The position numbers and the translations under genes are program-made. This document shows, one piece after another, positions 17,339 through 26,197 of a stretch of DNA of 64,000 bases. The stretch is from the NCBI GenBank assembly GCA_024742355.1, contig JANSYM010000005.1:124001-188000 (forward strand), in the 5' to 3' direction. The notes beneath the pieces were generated by a model, which was not told the origin of the DNA, did no database searches, and was given only the letters and a program-made list of their open reading frames with translations. Source of the stretch: Hyphomonadaceae bacterium (GTDB lineage: Bacteria > Pseudomonadota > Alphaproteobacteria > Caulobacterales > Hyphomonadaceae). The stretch's first letter is position 1, and each line of letters starts with the position of its first letter.

Positions 17339-18310
17339 ATGTCCGACGCCAGACTGATTTCAGTCGAAGTTCTGGAAACCGAAAAGGCTGGGCTCGAGGC
17401 GCTGATCGATGCGCTCTCAAGCGATGACACACCCTTGGCGACCGCGATGATCGCAGCCGTGCAAACCATCTTCGACGCCAAAGGACGCACGATTGTCACC
17501 GGGATGGGCAAGTCCGGCCATGTCGCGCGCAAGATCGCTGCGACGCTGGCCTCCACCGGCACATCTGCGCTTTATGTCCATCCCGGCGAAGCCAGCCATG
17601 GCGATCTCGGCATGATCGAGGACGAAGACGTGGTCATCGCCCTCTCGAATTCCGGCGAAACGCCAGAACTTGGCGACATAATCGGCTATTGCGGCCGATT
17701 CGATATTCCGCTCATCGGCATGACCTCCGGCGCCGACTCGACCCTGGCCGAAGCCTCGAACATTCGCCTCATCGTTCCGAAATCTCCGGAAGCGTGCGGC
17801 ATTACGAAAGCGCCAACAACATCAACGACCCAGATGCTGGCCCTCGGCGATGCGTTGTCAGTCGCCCTGCTGCGCAAGAAGGGCTTCAGCCAGCGCGATT
17901 TCCACACCTTCCACCCGGGCGGCAAGCTCGGCGCAGCGCTGAAACGTGTCACCGACCTGATGCATCACAAGCAAATGCCCTTGTGCGATCCGGAGACGCC
18001 ATTCTCATCCATCGTGACGACAATCACCGATGGCGGTTTTGGCTGCTGCGGCGTGGTCGAAAATGAGCGCCTGATCGGAATCATCACTGATGGCGACATT
18101 CGCCGCGCACTCGCCGGTGATGCGACGACGCAGGATGCCGGTAACCTGATGACCCGCAATCCGCGCACCATACAGGAAGACGGCCTCGCCGCCGAAGCGC
18201 TCTCCATGCTCAGCGAGCACAAGATTACAGCGCTGTTTATCGTCAATGCCGAGCAAGTCCCTGTCGGACTTTTACATGTACATGACTGCCTTGCGATCGG
18301 TGTCGTTTAG
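17339..18310 (+). CDS. kdsD: Arabinose-5-phosphate isomerase (KpsF/GutQ type)
   Basis: A 323-residue protein with an N-terminal SIS sugar-isomerase domain (about 35-175: TGMGKSGHVARKIAATLAST, HPGEASHGDLG, ALSNSGETPE) and two C-terminal CBS domains (about 205-320). The linker HTFHPGGKLG is the family signature. It interconverts ribulose-5-phosphate and arabinose-5-phosphate, the Kdo precursor used by KdsA. ATG at 17339 is used rather than 17330 because CCAGGGA at 17324-17330 would overlap the earlier one. Confidence 0.94.
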   Translation: MSDARLISVEVLETEKAGLEALIDALSSDDTPLATAMIAAVQTIFDAKGRTIVTGMGKSGHVARKIAATLASTGTSALYVHPGEASHGDLGMIEDEDVVIALSNSGETPELGDIIGYCGRFDIPLIGMTSGADSTLAEASNIRLIVPKSPEACGITKAPTTSTTQMLALGDALSVALLRKKGFSQRDFHTFHPGGKLGAALKRVTDLMHHKQMPLCDPETPFSSIVTTITDGGFGCCGVVENERLIGIITDGDIRRALAGDATTQDAGNLMTRNPRTIQEDGLAAEALSMLSEHKITALFIVNAEQVPVGLLHVHDCLAIGVV

Positions 18311-18381
18311 TATAGTGAATCGGCACGCGACAAACGAGATCAAACGGGCGTGTTTTCGAACTTGAACAAGTAGGGATTGGC

Positions 18382-20553
18382 ATGAGCCATATTGTGCATC
18401 CAGTTATCTTATGCGGCGGCTCAGGAACGCGGCTGTGGCCGCTTTCAACGCCTGAAATGCCCAAACAGTTCAAGGCGCTGACGTCTGACAAAAGCATGAT
18501 CGAAGAAACGGCGGAACGGTTCGTGTTGAGCCATGATCCATCGGTGTCTTTCTCGGCCCCGCTCGTGGTTGGTTCGGTAAAGCACCGACAATTGCTGGAG
18601 CAGGCCCTGCCCGATGCGCGGAAAATCCTCGAGCCATTTGGCCGAAATTCAGCCCCCGCAGTCGCCGCAGCCTGCCTGGCCTGCGAGCCCCACGATCTCA
18701 TTCTCATCTTGCCCGCCGACCATGCGATTCAGGACGTCCCAGCGTTTCATTTGGCGATTGCCGCAGCCGCCAAGGCAGCAGAAGGCGGCGCCATCGTGAC
18801 GTTCGGAATCGAGCCGACCCATCCAGCAACGGGATATGGCTATATTAAAGCGGCGAGCGCTGACGAGTTGCACATGCCGGTCCCGGTCGAAAAATTCGTC
18901 GAGAAACCCGATCTCGCTGTGGCCCAATCCTACCTCGACGAGGGTTCATATTACTGGAATGCAGGGATTTTCCTGTTCCGCGCGGACGTGATGCTCGAGG
19001 CCCTTGAGGCATTTGCACCGGGAGTGATTGCGGGCACTCGCGCCGCTATGCCGAGCGGCGGCGGCCAAACCCAATCGCTTGATCCGAACGAGTTCGCAAA
19101 AGCGCCCAGCATCTCGATTGACTATGCGGTGATGGAGCACGCCGAGAACGTGCAAACGGTACCTGTTAATATGGCCTGGAGCGATGTTGGCGGATACCCT
19201 GCTCTGCATGGCCTCCTAACCGAAACGGCGTCTGACAATCACACGCATGGACCCGTCTTACTTCGAAACGCGCACGGCATGTATGTCCGCTCGGAAGGTC
19301 CAACCGTTGCGGTGAACGGCGTCTCCAATCTGGTCGTCGTGGCCACCAAGGACGAGGTTGTCATCACTCCCATGGATGACGCCCAGGCGGTGAAGGCGCT
19401 CGGTGCGGGCGTGCAAAGCCGGCGGCACGCGCTTGGGCTTCCGCAAACTTTGGTTGACGATATTCGCGACTGGCTCTGGACCGCATTCGAGGTTTGGTCT
19501 GAAAAAGCGTGGGACACCGAGCAAGGTGGCTTTGTCGAACAACTCAGCCTCGATGGCGAACCGGACCTCGAGGCAACTCGGCGCGTCCGCGTCCAAGCGA
19601 GACAGGTGTTCAGTTTCGCCAAAGCGATCGAGATGGGTTGGCCTGGTGCCGATCGCGCGCGCGCGCTGGTCGACTGCGGAATCGAATATCTAAACATCCG
19701 TCTGCGCCATCCAGAAGGCGGGTGGGTGCACAAGGTCCGCCGAGACGGATCACCCGTCGATGATCGTCGCGACCTTTACGATCACGCGTTTATCATCCTC
19801 GCGGGGGCAACGACTTATCTAATTACCGGTGATGAAACTGCGCGTCAGATGGCCGACGATGCGATTGAGTTCATCGATAGAGCACTGAAAGATGACGCGC
19901 ATGGCGGCTGGTTAGAGGGATTGCCTTCGTCCTTACCTCGACGCGCCAATCCGCACATGCACTTGCTGGAGGCGATGCTAACTTACTATGACGCCACCGG
20001 ATGCGAGAACGCCCTGGATCGAGCTTCGGAAGTTGTGAGGCTGTTCGAAAACCGTTTTTTCAATCCGGCAGACGACGTTATGGCGGAGTTTTTCACAGCA
20101 GAATGGCGCGCGGCGAACAGCGCCGCTGAAACGGTGTTCGAGCCAGGACATCATTATGAATGGGCATCATTACTGCTGGAGTTCGAACAGCGAACCGGGC
20201 ATGACACCTTGAGCTGGCGAAGACGGCTGATCAGAAAAGCTGATCTATTCAACAACAAGTCTCAAGCGAGATTTGCCGTGAACGCTGTTCTGGTGAATGG
20301 GGAAATCAAGGACGACAAAAGCCGGCTCTGGCACCAACTGGAGAAGCTGCGCGCGCATCTATCCCACTCCGATCTTCGCCCTCCACCTCATTCCGAATTG
20401 CTGTTGAATGACTTGAACGCGAGTTATTTGAACACTGGCCCGTTGGGAGGGTGGATAGATGAGCTGGACTCGTCTGGTCGCCCCGTTTCGAGTGCTGTTC
20501 CAGCCAGTATGCTTTACCATTTGGCCGGCGTGCTGCGTGTGCTACTCCCTTAG
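18382..20553 (+). CDS. Mannose-1-phosphate guanylyltransferase fused to AGE-family sugar isomerase
   Basis: A 723-residue two-domain protein. Residues 1 to about 350 are a GDP-mannose pyrophosphorylase: GGSGTRLWPLS with PKQF just after (about 11-31), the FGRNSAPA and LPADHAI motifs, VEKPD, and WSDVGGYPAL. The usual ManC/AlgA C-terminal cupin phosphomannose isomerase is absent. Instead, residues about 354-723 form an N-acylglucosamine-2-epimerase/mannose isomerase (alpha6/alpha6) domain with RVRVQARQVFSFAKA, YDHAF, NPHMHLLEA and EPGHHYEWA, the usual catalytic Arg and His segments. It should make GDP-mannose, perhaps starting from fructose-6-phosphate, for Gmd/Fcl. A TAGGGAT site precedes the ATG. 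It is the first gene of the glycan island. Confidence 0.9.
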   Translation: MSHIVHPVILCGGSGTRLWPLSTPEMPKQFKALTSDKSMIEETAERFVLSHDPSVSFSAPLVVGSVKHRQLLEQALPDARKILEPFGRNSAPAVAAACLACEPHDLILILPADHAIQDVPAFHLAIAAAAKAAEGGAIVTFGIEPTHPATGYGYIKAASADELHMPVPVEKFVEKPDLAVAQSYLDEGSYYWNAGIFLFRADVMLEALEAFAPGVIAGTRAAMPSGGGQTQSLDPNEFAKAPSISIDYAVMEHAENVQTVPVNMAWSDVGGYPALHGLLTETASDNHTHGPVLLRNAHGMYVRSEGPTVAVNGVSNLVVVATKDEVVITPMDDAQAVKALGAGVQSRRHALGLPQTLVDDIRDWLWTAFEVWSEKAWDTEQGGFVEQLSLDGEPDLEATRRVRVQARQVFSFAKAIEMGWPGADRARALVDCGIEYLNIRLRHPEGGWVHKVRRDGSPVDDRRDLYDHAFIILAGATTYLITGDETARQMADDAIEFIDRALKDDAHGGWLEGLPSSLPRRANPHMHLLEAMLTYYDATGCENALDRASEVVRLFENRFFNPADDVMAEFFTAEWRAANSAAETVFEPGHHYEWASLLLEFEQRTGHDTLSWRRRLIRKADLFNNKSQARFAVNAVLVNGEIKDDKSRLWHQLEKLRAHLSHSDLRPPPHSELLLNDLNASYLNTGPLGGWIDELDSSGRPVSSAVPASMLYHLAGVLRVLLP

Positions 20554-20623
20554 ATACATGCTCGAATGGCGATTGGCGCAGCATCTTACTTCCTCGAAAA
20601 TCTGAAAGACCAATACAAACAAG

Positions 20624-21700
20624 ATGAAATTTGCGATCAGTATTCCAATTGGGTCATGGAATGACTTCCTCCCATACACGCTCGAAAGCCTGAAAGCGCA
20701 ACAAGCGGAGACGTCTATCGCATTTCTGGACGCGTCTGGGGATCCTCGGGTCGCCGCGCTTGCGGATAAATATAATGACATGTTGGATTATCGTCGACAT
20801 GGTCCCGACAAGGGACAGTCCGATGCGATCATCGAGGGCTGGGACAATACCGACGGTGATTTTCTGGGATGGCTCAATGCAGATGACTCGCTCTTCCCGT
20901 CATCCCTGGAAACAGTCAGTCGGTATTTGACCGGCAATCCGCAGCTGGATTTGGTTTACGGGCATAGTTCGATTATCGACGAACATGATCGCATGACCGG
21001 GTATCATTTTAATGTCCAGCCTCCGGGAGATCAGCTTTTTGAAGGCTGCATCATTTCTCAACCCTCCTGCTTTTTTCGTCGCTCAACTTACGATCGAGTA
21101 GGCGGTCTCAAACGCGAATTGCACTACACAATGGACTGGGATCTCTGGTTGCGCCTTTACACGGAAGGAGCAAAGTTCGGCTTCATCGACCAGCTTATGT
21201 CACGCGTTCTTTGGGCCAGCGACACGAAATCCGCTTCTTTCAACAAAGGCCGGCGACGAGAGCTCAAGGATCTAATCGAAAAATACACACCCGACGACCT
21301 GAAACGGAAAATCTTCAAAGCCTTCGCCATCCATGCTGGGGCAGATATGATTTGGCCGGCGGCACTACGGGAGAAAACAACACGTTGGTTGAGACGCGGC
21401 GGTCAGCGCATGTACGGCGTTCGTGCAGATGGTGAAATTTCAGGAAATGCCCAACTCAATCTGGTTCACTACCAATCATCGCCGGCGCGCGGATTGCTTC
21501 TTACCATGGACGGAAATGTCGGTCGGCTGAAAATCGGACCTCACCCATTGATCGACAAGTGCGCTATCCGCGAGAATCAAGTTCATCTTGAATTCGCTGT
21601 GCCGATATCTCTCGGTGAAGAATTACGACTCGAACTGACGGTCGCTGACAGGACCGACAATGATCCGGTTTTCTTCAAGCACGCAGCGTGGCATTTTTAG
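20624..21700 (+). CDS. GT2-type glycosyltransferase with C-terminal beta-rich extension
   Basis: A 358-residue protein. The first about 220 residues form a GT-A domain: AISIPIGSWND start, DKGQSDAIIEGW (about 66-77), the DXD-type NADDS (about 87-91), SQPSCFFRR and the MDWDLWLRL block (about 170-178) seen in WcaA-like transferases. The last about 100 residues are not recognised and look beta-rich. It may act on the island's glycan. The ribosome site is weak. The neighbouring gene downstream converges on it. Confidence 0.82.
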   Translation: MKFAISIPIGSWNDFLPYTLESLKAQQAETSIAFLDASGDPRVAALADKYNDMLDYRRHGPDKGQSDAIIEGWDNTDGDFLGWLNADDSLFPSSLETVSRYLTGNPQLDLVYGHSSIIDEHDRMTGYHFNVQPPGDQLFEGCIISQPSCFFRRSTYDRVGGLKRELHYTMDWDLWLRLYTEGAKFGFIDQLMSRVLWASDTKSASFNKGRRRELKDLIEKYTPDDLKRKIFKAFAIHAGADMIWPAALREKTTRWLRRGGQRMYGVRADGEISGNAQLNLVHYQSSPARGLLLTMDGNVGRLKIGPHPLIDKCAIRENQVHLEFAVPISLGEELRLELTVADRTDNDPVFFKHAAWHF

Positions 21701-21716
21701 TTGTGAGGGTCGTCCA

Positions 21717-22661
21717 CTAGCTGACCGCCGCTAGGAGACGTGCCATCTTCTCGATCGCCAAGCGACTGACGCGACGAACTGCATCTTTCGAATTGGAACT
21801 ATTGTGCGTTCCAAAGATGCATTTATCAAACCCACGCAGAGCGGAGTCCTTAGGCAGAGGCTCGACTTCAAAAACGTCGAGCGCAGCAGAATGGACAAGC
21901 CCGGAACCTAGTGCCTCCACCAGCGCATCTTCCACAATCACGGGCCCGCGCGCAACGTTTACGACGCGTACACCCGATTTCAGATGTTGCAGTATATTGA
22001 AATCAAACATGCCGGTGGTTTGATCGGTGAGAGGACACGCAAAAATCAAGAAATCCGCGTCGCCCAAGTTTTCAGGCCAAACCGCCTGTTCCACGCCGAG
22101 ATTGTGTGGATTTTCGAAGAACGGATCATACACGACAACGCGGCTGCCGCAGGCGATCACACGCTTAGCAATTTGTTGCCCGATATCGCCGAACCCGACC
22201 AATGCGACGGTGCGTCCACCCATCGATATCCCAGATGGCTTTGGCCAAGTGTGTTTTGATCGAACCTGACGATCAATCCAGTATGTTTCCCTAGCCAATC
22301 CCAAGATGTAGGTCAGCGCGACGTCAGCGACCTCGTTACCAAAAACGCCAGGCGTATTTTCCACCGGCACTCCCAAGGACTCGAACGCCGGGAAATCGAC
22401 ATTGTCGATTCCTACGCCCCACTTTACGGCAGCCCGCAGTTTGCCTGCGCGTGCCGCTTCGATGACCCGATAGGAGGCAGGATCATCACCAATGATCCAA
22501 CCTTCGAAATCTGGTAGTTTTGCAATAAGCTCGTCTTCCGACAAAATTTGTGTCGTTTCAGCGGCTACACCGACCAAGCCAGACGCCGAAAAATCATCCG
22601 CGAACTCATCGAACAAACCGAGCATGGGCGGGCATGTTACCAGGATGCGAGGTTGGGACAT
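21717..22661 (-). CDS. D-isomer-specific 2-hydroxyacid dehydrogenase family protein
   Basis: A 314-residue NAD-dependent dehydrogenase of the phosphoglycerate-dehydrogenase/formate-dehydrogenase-like family. The dinucleotide motif VALVGFGDIGQQIAKRV is near 151-167; the catalytic Arg lies in NVARGPVIVEDAL, the Glu in DVFEVEPLP and the His in FGTHNSSNS. It is last in a three-gene minus-strand set after a GT2 transferase and a cytidylyltransferase (3-nt gap to the latter). It may modify a carboxylated sugar precursor; the substrate is unknown. Confidence 0.88.
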   Translation of the reverse strand: MSQPRILVTCPPMLGLFDEFADDFSASGLVGVAAETTQILSEDELIAKLPDFEGWIIGDDPASYRVIEAARAGKLRAAVKWGVGIDNVDFPAFESLGVPVENTPGVFGNEVADVALTYILGLARETYWIDRQVRSKHTWPKPSGISMGGRTVALVGFGDIGQQIAKRVIACGSRVVVYDPFFENPHNLGVEQAVWPENLGDADFLIFACPLTDQTTGMFDFNILQHLKSGVRVVNVARGPVIVEDALVEALGSGLVHSAALDVFEVEPLPKDSALRGFDKCIFGTHNSSNSKDAVRRVSRLAIEKMARLLAAVS

Positions 22662-22664
22662 GAT

Positions 22665-23381
22665 CTAACTCTCTGGAAGCGCTTCGCCATTGGCGATACG
22701 CTGCAACAAGGATTCGGCGATGAACCAATCGGACGGCTCGTCGATGTCGACGGATTCAAGAACCGGTGTTTCAAACAAAATTGGTGACTTGCCAATACGC
22801 GCAGCGGTGCCCGCAAAGCTGTCGCGCGAGAACAGGTATCCAACGGAATTCTCTTCCAAGTAAGGGTCGAGATCCTGAGTTCGGATCAGCTCGTTCGGGT
22901 CGTGATTTATGGGCGCGCCGCCAGGGGTGTAAAAACGCGTCTGCAACCGATTTACCGTGAACAAAGAATCTGCGGCGCCCTGGGTCAGGCCATTCAAATA
23001 GACATCGATCATTTTGTTTATGGTCGTTGGCCGCAACAGCGGGTTCGTCGTGTGAGTCATGAAATAGTGATCGGAGGGAACGTTCTCTATATCATCACCC
23101 AGCACCAGATTCATGGATACAAAATCGCCGCAGATTTCCGGTTTCCGATCACGAATATGAACACGCCCGTCGGCGTCGCCATCATTCAGTCCGTTCTCCG
23201 CGAGCAGTCCACGAGCGTCTGTATTAATCACCACCGCGTCTATGGCCTCCACCTCAAGGAGTGAATCAAGGATCCATCTGAACAATGGTTTGCCCGCTAT
23301 GGAGCGAAAGTTCTTGGATGTGACGCGGGCGCTATGCGCCTTCATAGGGAGCAGCGCTGTGATACGTTTATCATGATTCAT
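22665..23381 (-). CDS. Cytidylyltransferase, acylneuraminate/Kdo-like (CMP-sugar synthetase)
   Basis: A 238-residue protein of the NeuA/KdsB-type nucleotidyltransferase fold. The N-terminal LLPMKAHSARVTSKNF (about 10-25, equivalent to the nucleotide-binding PxRxxSxRxxxKN motif) and the following AGKPLFRWILDSL are typical. Later segments HTTNPLLRPTTI and DIDEPSDWFIAE match the family. It should activate a 2-keto-sugar acid with CTP. KdsB is present separately at 15249, so this one probably serves a different acid, for example a nonulosonate-like sugar. No NeuB-type synthase gene is in the window. Confidence 0.85.
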   Translation of the reverse strand: MNHDKRITALLPMKAHSARVTSKNFRSIAGKPLFRWILDSLLEVEAIDAVVINTDARGLLAENGLNDGDADGRVHIRDRKPEICGDFVSMNLVLGDDIENVPSDHYFMTHTTNPLLRPTTINKMIDVYLNGLTQGAADSLFTVNRLQTRFYTPGGAPINHDPNELIRTQDLDPYLEENSVGYLFSRDSFAGTAARIGKSPILFETPVLESVDIDEPSDWFIAESLLQRIANGEALPES

Positions 23382-23419
23382 ATCGGGGCTAATGCGCGGG
23401 TTAATCGGTCACGTCAACG

Positions 23420-24388
23420 CTAAGAGTCGGCGCTAGCGGGTGTTTTTGAAATTTCATCCGCAGTCGAAGTTCCAATCTGCGCGCGAGTGCGCTTTCTTAC
23501 TTTCGGATAGTAGTAGGATTGCTTTTGCGCGCGCGACAACTGCCGGTGCTGGTTGTGCCCGCGATAAGTGCCCCAGTACTGCATGAACCGATAGGCGAAT
23601 ATTCCGCCCGCTTCTTTGAAAAACCTCTTGGCTCGCCACGCCTCCGCCAAGTCGTGCGCGATGCCAAAAGCAAGACAACGCGAAAAATCAAAGAAATTAA
23701 AATGCACTTCGGGCATAATTTCACGCATGGTTAGCGCTTCCCGGAAGTACCGACGGTTTGTTTGTTCCAGATTTTCTTCATGGATGTGGGTAACCGCAGC
23801 ATCCGCCACATATCCGATTTGTCCTCCGTCGGAGACAATCGCCTTGGCAAGAACCATATCTTCCAGACCCGTCACGGCCTCATCAAATCGGTGTTTTGAC
23901 CAGTTGGCTCTCGTGGTTGCAGCATTGGCATTATTGCAAAAAAAGCCTTCCTGACTCAAATTGCTTTCGGACCTGTAATAGTGAGAAAACACTTGGCTTT
24001 CGGAGAACCTGGTCACACCGGGGAGACCAACCTGTCCGCCATAAGTGTAATCGCACGCCCCGGACAGAAGAGGATCGATCAGTGATTCCAGCCACGTGTC
24101 ATCGACCGGAATGCAATGCGCTGAAATGAAGACTAAAACATCGCCTGTCGCACCTTCGCAGCCAATGTTCAAAGACTTGCCAAATGTGAACTCCGACTTG
24201 CTGATGTGAAAAATCTTACACTCGTGTTCTCGTGCGATTTTTAGCGTGTCATCGGTCGATCCTGAGTCCACCAGCACCAATTCGACGTCGATATTTTCAT
24301 CCAAAATTTGATTCTTGCATGCTTCAAGGGCACGCCCAAACCATTTGGCTTCGTTTAGAGCTCTGAAAACTATACTGACTTTGGTCAT
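23420..24388 (-). CDS. GT2 family glycosyltransferase
   Basis: A 322-residue family-2 transferase: VSIVFRALNEAKWFGRAL start (about 3-20), VELVLVDSGSTDDTL (about 36-50), a FISAHCIP segment in the metal-binding DXD position, and the GLEDMVLAK acceptor-side region near 166-174. The Cys/His instead of Asp at the DXD position is unusual but occurs in the rhamnosyl/galactofuranosyl-like transferases. The ATG at 24388 is chosen because the upstream TTG start at 24427 adds residues outside the domain. It is first of a three-gene set with the cytidylyltransferase and the hydroxyacid dehydrogenase. Confidence 0.86.
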   Translation of the reverse strand: MTKVSIVFRALNEAKWFGRALEACKNQILDENIDVELVLVDSGSTDDTLKIAREHECKIFHISKSEFTFGKSLNIGCEGATGDVLVFISAHCIPVDDTWLESLIDPLLSGACDYTYGGQVGLPGVTRFSESQVFSHYYRSESNLSQEGFFCNNANAATTRANWSKHRFDEAVTGLEDMVLAKAIVSDGGQIGYVADAAVTHIHEENLEQTNRRYFREALTMREIMPEVHFNFFDFSRCLAFGIAHDLAEAWRAKRFFKEAGGIFAYRFMQYWGTYRGHNQHRQLSRAQKQSYYYPKVRKRTRAQIGTSTADEISKTPASADS

Positions 24389-24538
24389 AGGGATGAACTC
24401 GATGGGATTCTTTTGTTTCCACCTCAAATAGGCATGCTCAGAAACCAGTCTTTTCCTTGTTTGACAAGTCTATTGGAGCGTTCGCACGCCTTGCAAAAAT
24501 ACTTCACCCAGAGGAGCGCGCGCACAATTTTGGGGCGT

Positions 24539-25957
24539 TCATTTGAAGAGCGCTGACAGGATGGAGCGAGGAGAAAATTTGCGCTTCATGGGCGTCAATC
24601 GCACGCGTGCTCGCTTATCAGACGACCAGAGATCCGGTTGAAACAAGCGATCAAACGTTTTCGAACCCGGTTGGGACCTAAATTCTCGGAGTCGGCGGGA
24701 AACACCCCGCGCTTTCAGAAACACGCTGAGCGGTGCTTCAATCCGCTGACTCAATATATTCGGCAATGCGTCGGCTGACACATCTATCTCGAGACTTGGT
24801 GCTGCGCTGTCGTCCCAAAGGTTCGGCCGATTTAACCAATCACAGCTCACTGGAATTGTGTCGGCGTCTATTACGCAAGTGGTATCGGTTTCTGGCGTCA
24901 TCTGTGATCGACTGTAACTAGCCGCGCCACTTCCGGCTAGAGTTTTGACGTCGCGAAAGCATGCTCGCAACGATGGATTACGCTTCATGAATCTCGTTAC
25001 CATCCTTTCGATAGTCGGCGATGCAGCAGACCCAGTCTCAATCACCAGGTCAACCACATTTCGTCTACGTCCGAGCACAGGAAAAAAACCAGGCTGACTC
25101 CATAGCCAAAGCACCGACTCGACCAGATCTGGGCGTTCGTCGTAAACATTAAGCACCAATTGTTTCGGCGACCCGGAAGGTGCTGAACGTTGCTCCCACG
25201 GAGCATAAGGCAATACGCCATGCTGAAACAATTTCGAGCCCAGGCTGGAATTCTCGAGAGATACTTCTACGCCTTCACGCAAGAAGTCGTCGCGAAGCGC
25301 TAAGAACGAATGCAAATGAAGCTCGCGCCCATGCTGATCAGGATTCGCGACGTTGAACTGGTCACCCGCCTGCTGGTAACCCCCAAAAAAGTAATTGGGA
25401 TTTTCATCTGGAGTCGAATCCATAATGAGGCGAGTCCCTTCAAGCTCACGCGCTTCCGAGACAGAATGATAAGTCAGGTCGATTCCCAGTAATCGGACCG
25501 ATTGGTACCCGAGAAATGCTGCAAATCGGACCGCATAAGCGCCTGTCGTGAGCATGTCGGGCGCATTTGTGTTAAATGCGGAATGTTCGACGAACTGCAA
25601 TCCAAATTCGCTCCCGCGAACGCGGTGCCAATGCTGTACGAATTCGTCGATGTAATGGACGCTCGGATTGCTAGAGAGCTTCGGGAAGTATTCGAGCATT
25701 CGCGCAGTCAAAAAGAATGCTTTGATCCGGCCTTCCTCGACCATTTCTAGAATGGCGTCTTTGTGCGTATCGATCAACGCGTCGTCCAGACAGCAATAAT
25801 AGGTTGGACGCCAATCAATACGACGCCAGTATCGATAAGCTGCATTCATTCCCAGCGTTGGCGACTTGTTGAAATTTGAAAAATCGAAACCGCGCAGGCT
25901 TGGCCCGTTGCCAAGAATCCAAACCTCATTCGCGCTCTGATCCACTGCGGACTCCAT
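24539..25957 (-). CDS. Maf/DUF115-GT42-like glycan transferase protein
   Basis: A 472-residue protein. Its N-terminal about 270 residues have the pattern shared by motility-accessory-factor (DUF115) proteins and GT42 sialyltransferases: WILGNGPSL at 13-21, a GMNAAYR segment, TYYCCLDD, TTGAYAVRFAAFLGYQSVRLLGIDL near 147-171. The two families share a fold and cannot be separated by eye. The rest (about 275-472) is not recognised; VIDADTIP near 362-369 resembles a GT-A DXD motif. Such proteins transfer CMP-activated keto-sugar acids to flagellin or glycans, which would fit the nearby CMP-sugar synthetase. GGAG precedes the ATG. The 240-nt divergent gap to the next gene is A+T-rich near its right end and holds no gene. 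Confidence 0.7.
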   Translation of the reverse strand: MESAVDQSANEVWILGNGPSLRGFDFSNFNKSPTLGMNAAYRYWRRIDWRPTYYCCLDDALIDTHKDAILEMVEEGRIKAFFLTARMLEYFPKLSSNPSVHYIDEFVQHWHRVRGSEFGLQFVEHSAFNTNAPDMLTTGAYAVRFAAFLGYQSVRLLGIDLTYHSVSEARELEGTRLIMDSTPDENPNYFFGGYQQAGDQFNVANPDQHGRELHLHSFLALRDDFLREGVEVSLENSSLGSKLFQHGVLPYAPWEQRSAPSGSPKQLVLNVYDERPDLVESVLWLWSQPGFFPVLGRRRNVVDLVIETGSAASPTIERMVTRFMKRNPSLRACFRDVKTLAGSGAASYSRSQMTPETDTTCVIDADTIPVSCDWLNRPNLWDDSAAPSLEIDVSADALPNILSQRIEAPLSVFLKARGVSRRLREFRSQPGSKTFDRLFQPDLWSSDKRARVRLTPMKRKFSPRSILSALFK

Positions 25958-26197
25958 TCCAACTCCAGCGATTCCAGAGGTGTGCGACGCGGTCGCGCTT
26001 CGAGGAGCCGTCGGGTTTTCGCGACAATGAGAGCTCCGTGAGGAATTCCATCACACCGGTTGCTCTCTCCGCGCGAGCTGTTTACTAGCCTGTTCGGATT
26101 CCTATCTCAATCGAGATTTGTCATTTTGAATCGAACCACAAAAGAGGCGCGATTTGGCGAAGGCATTTTGTGAATCGAAAATTAGAGTGATACGACG

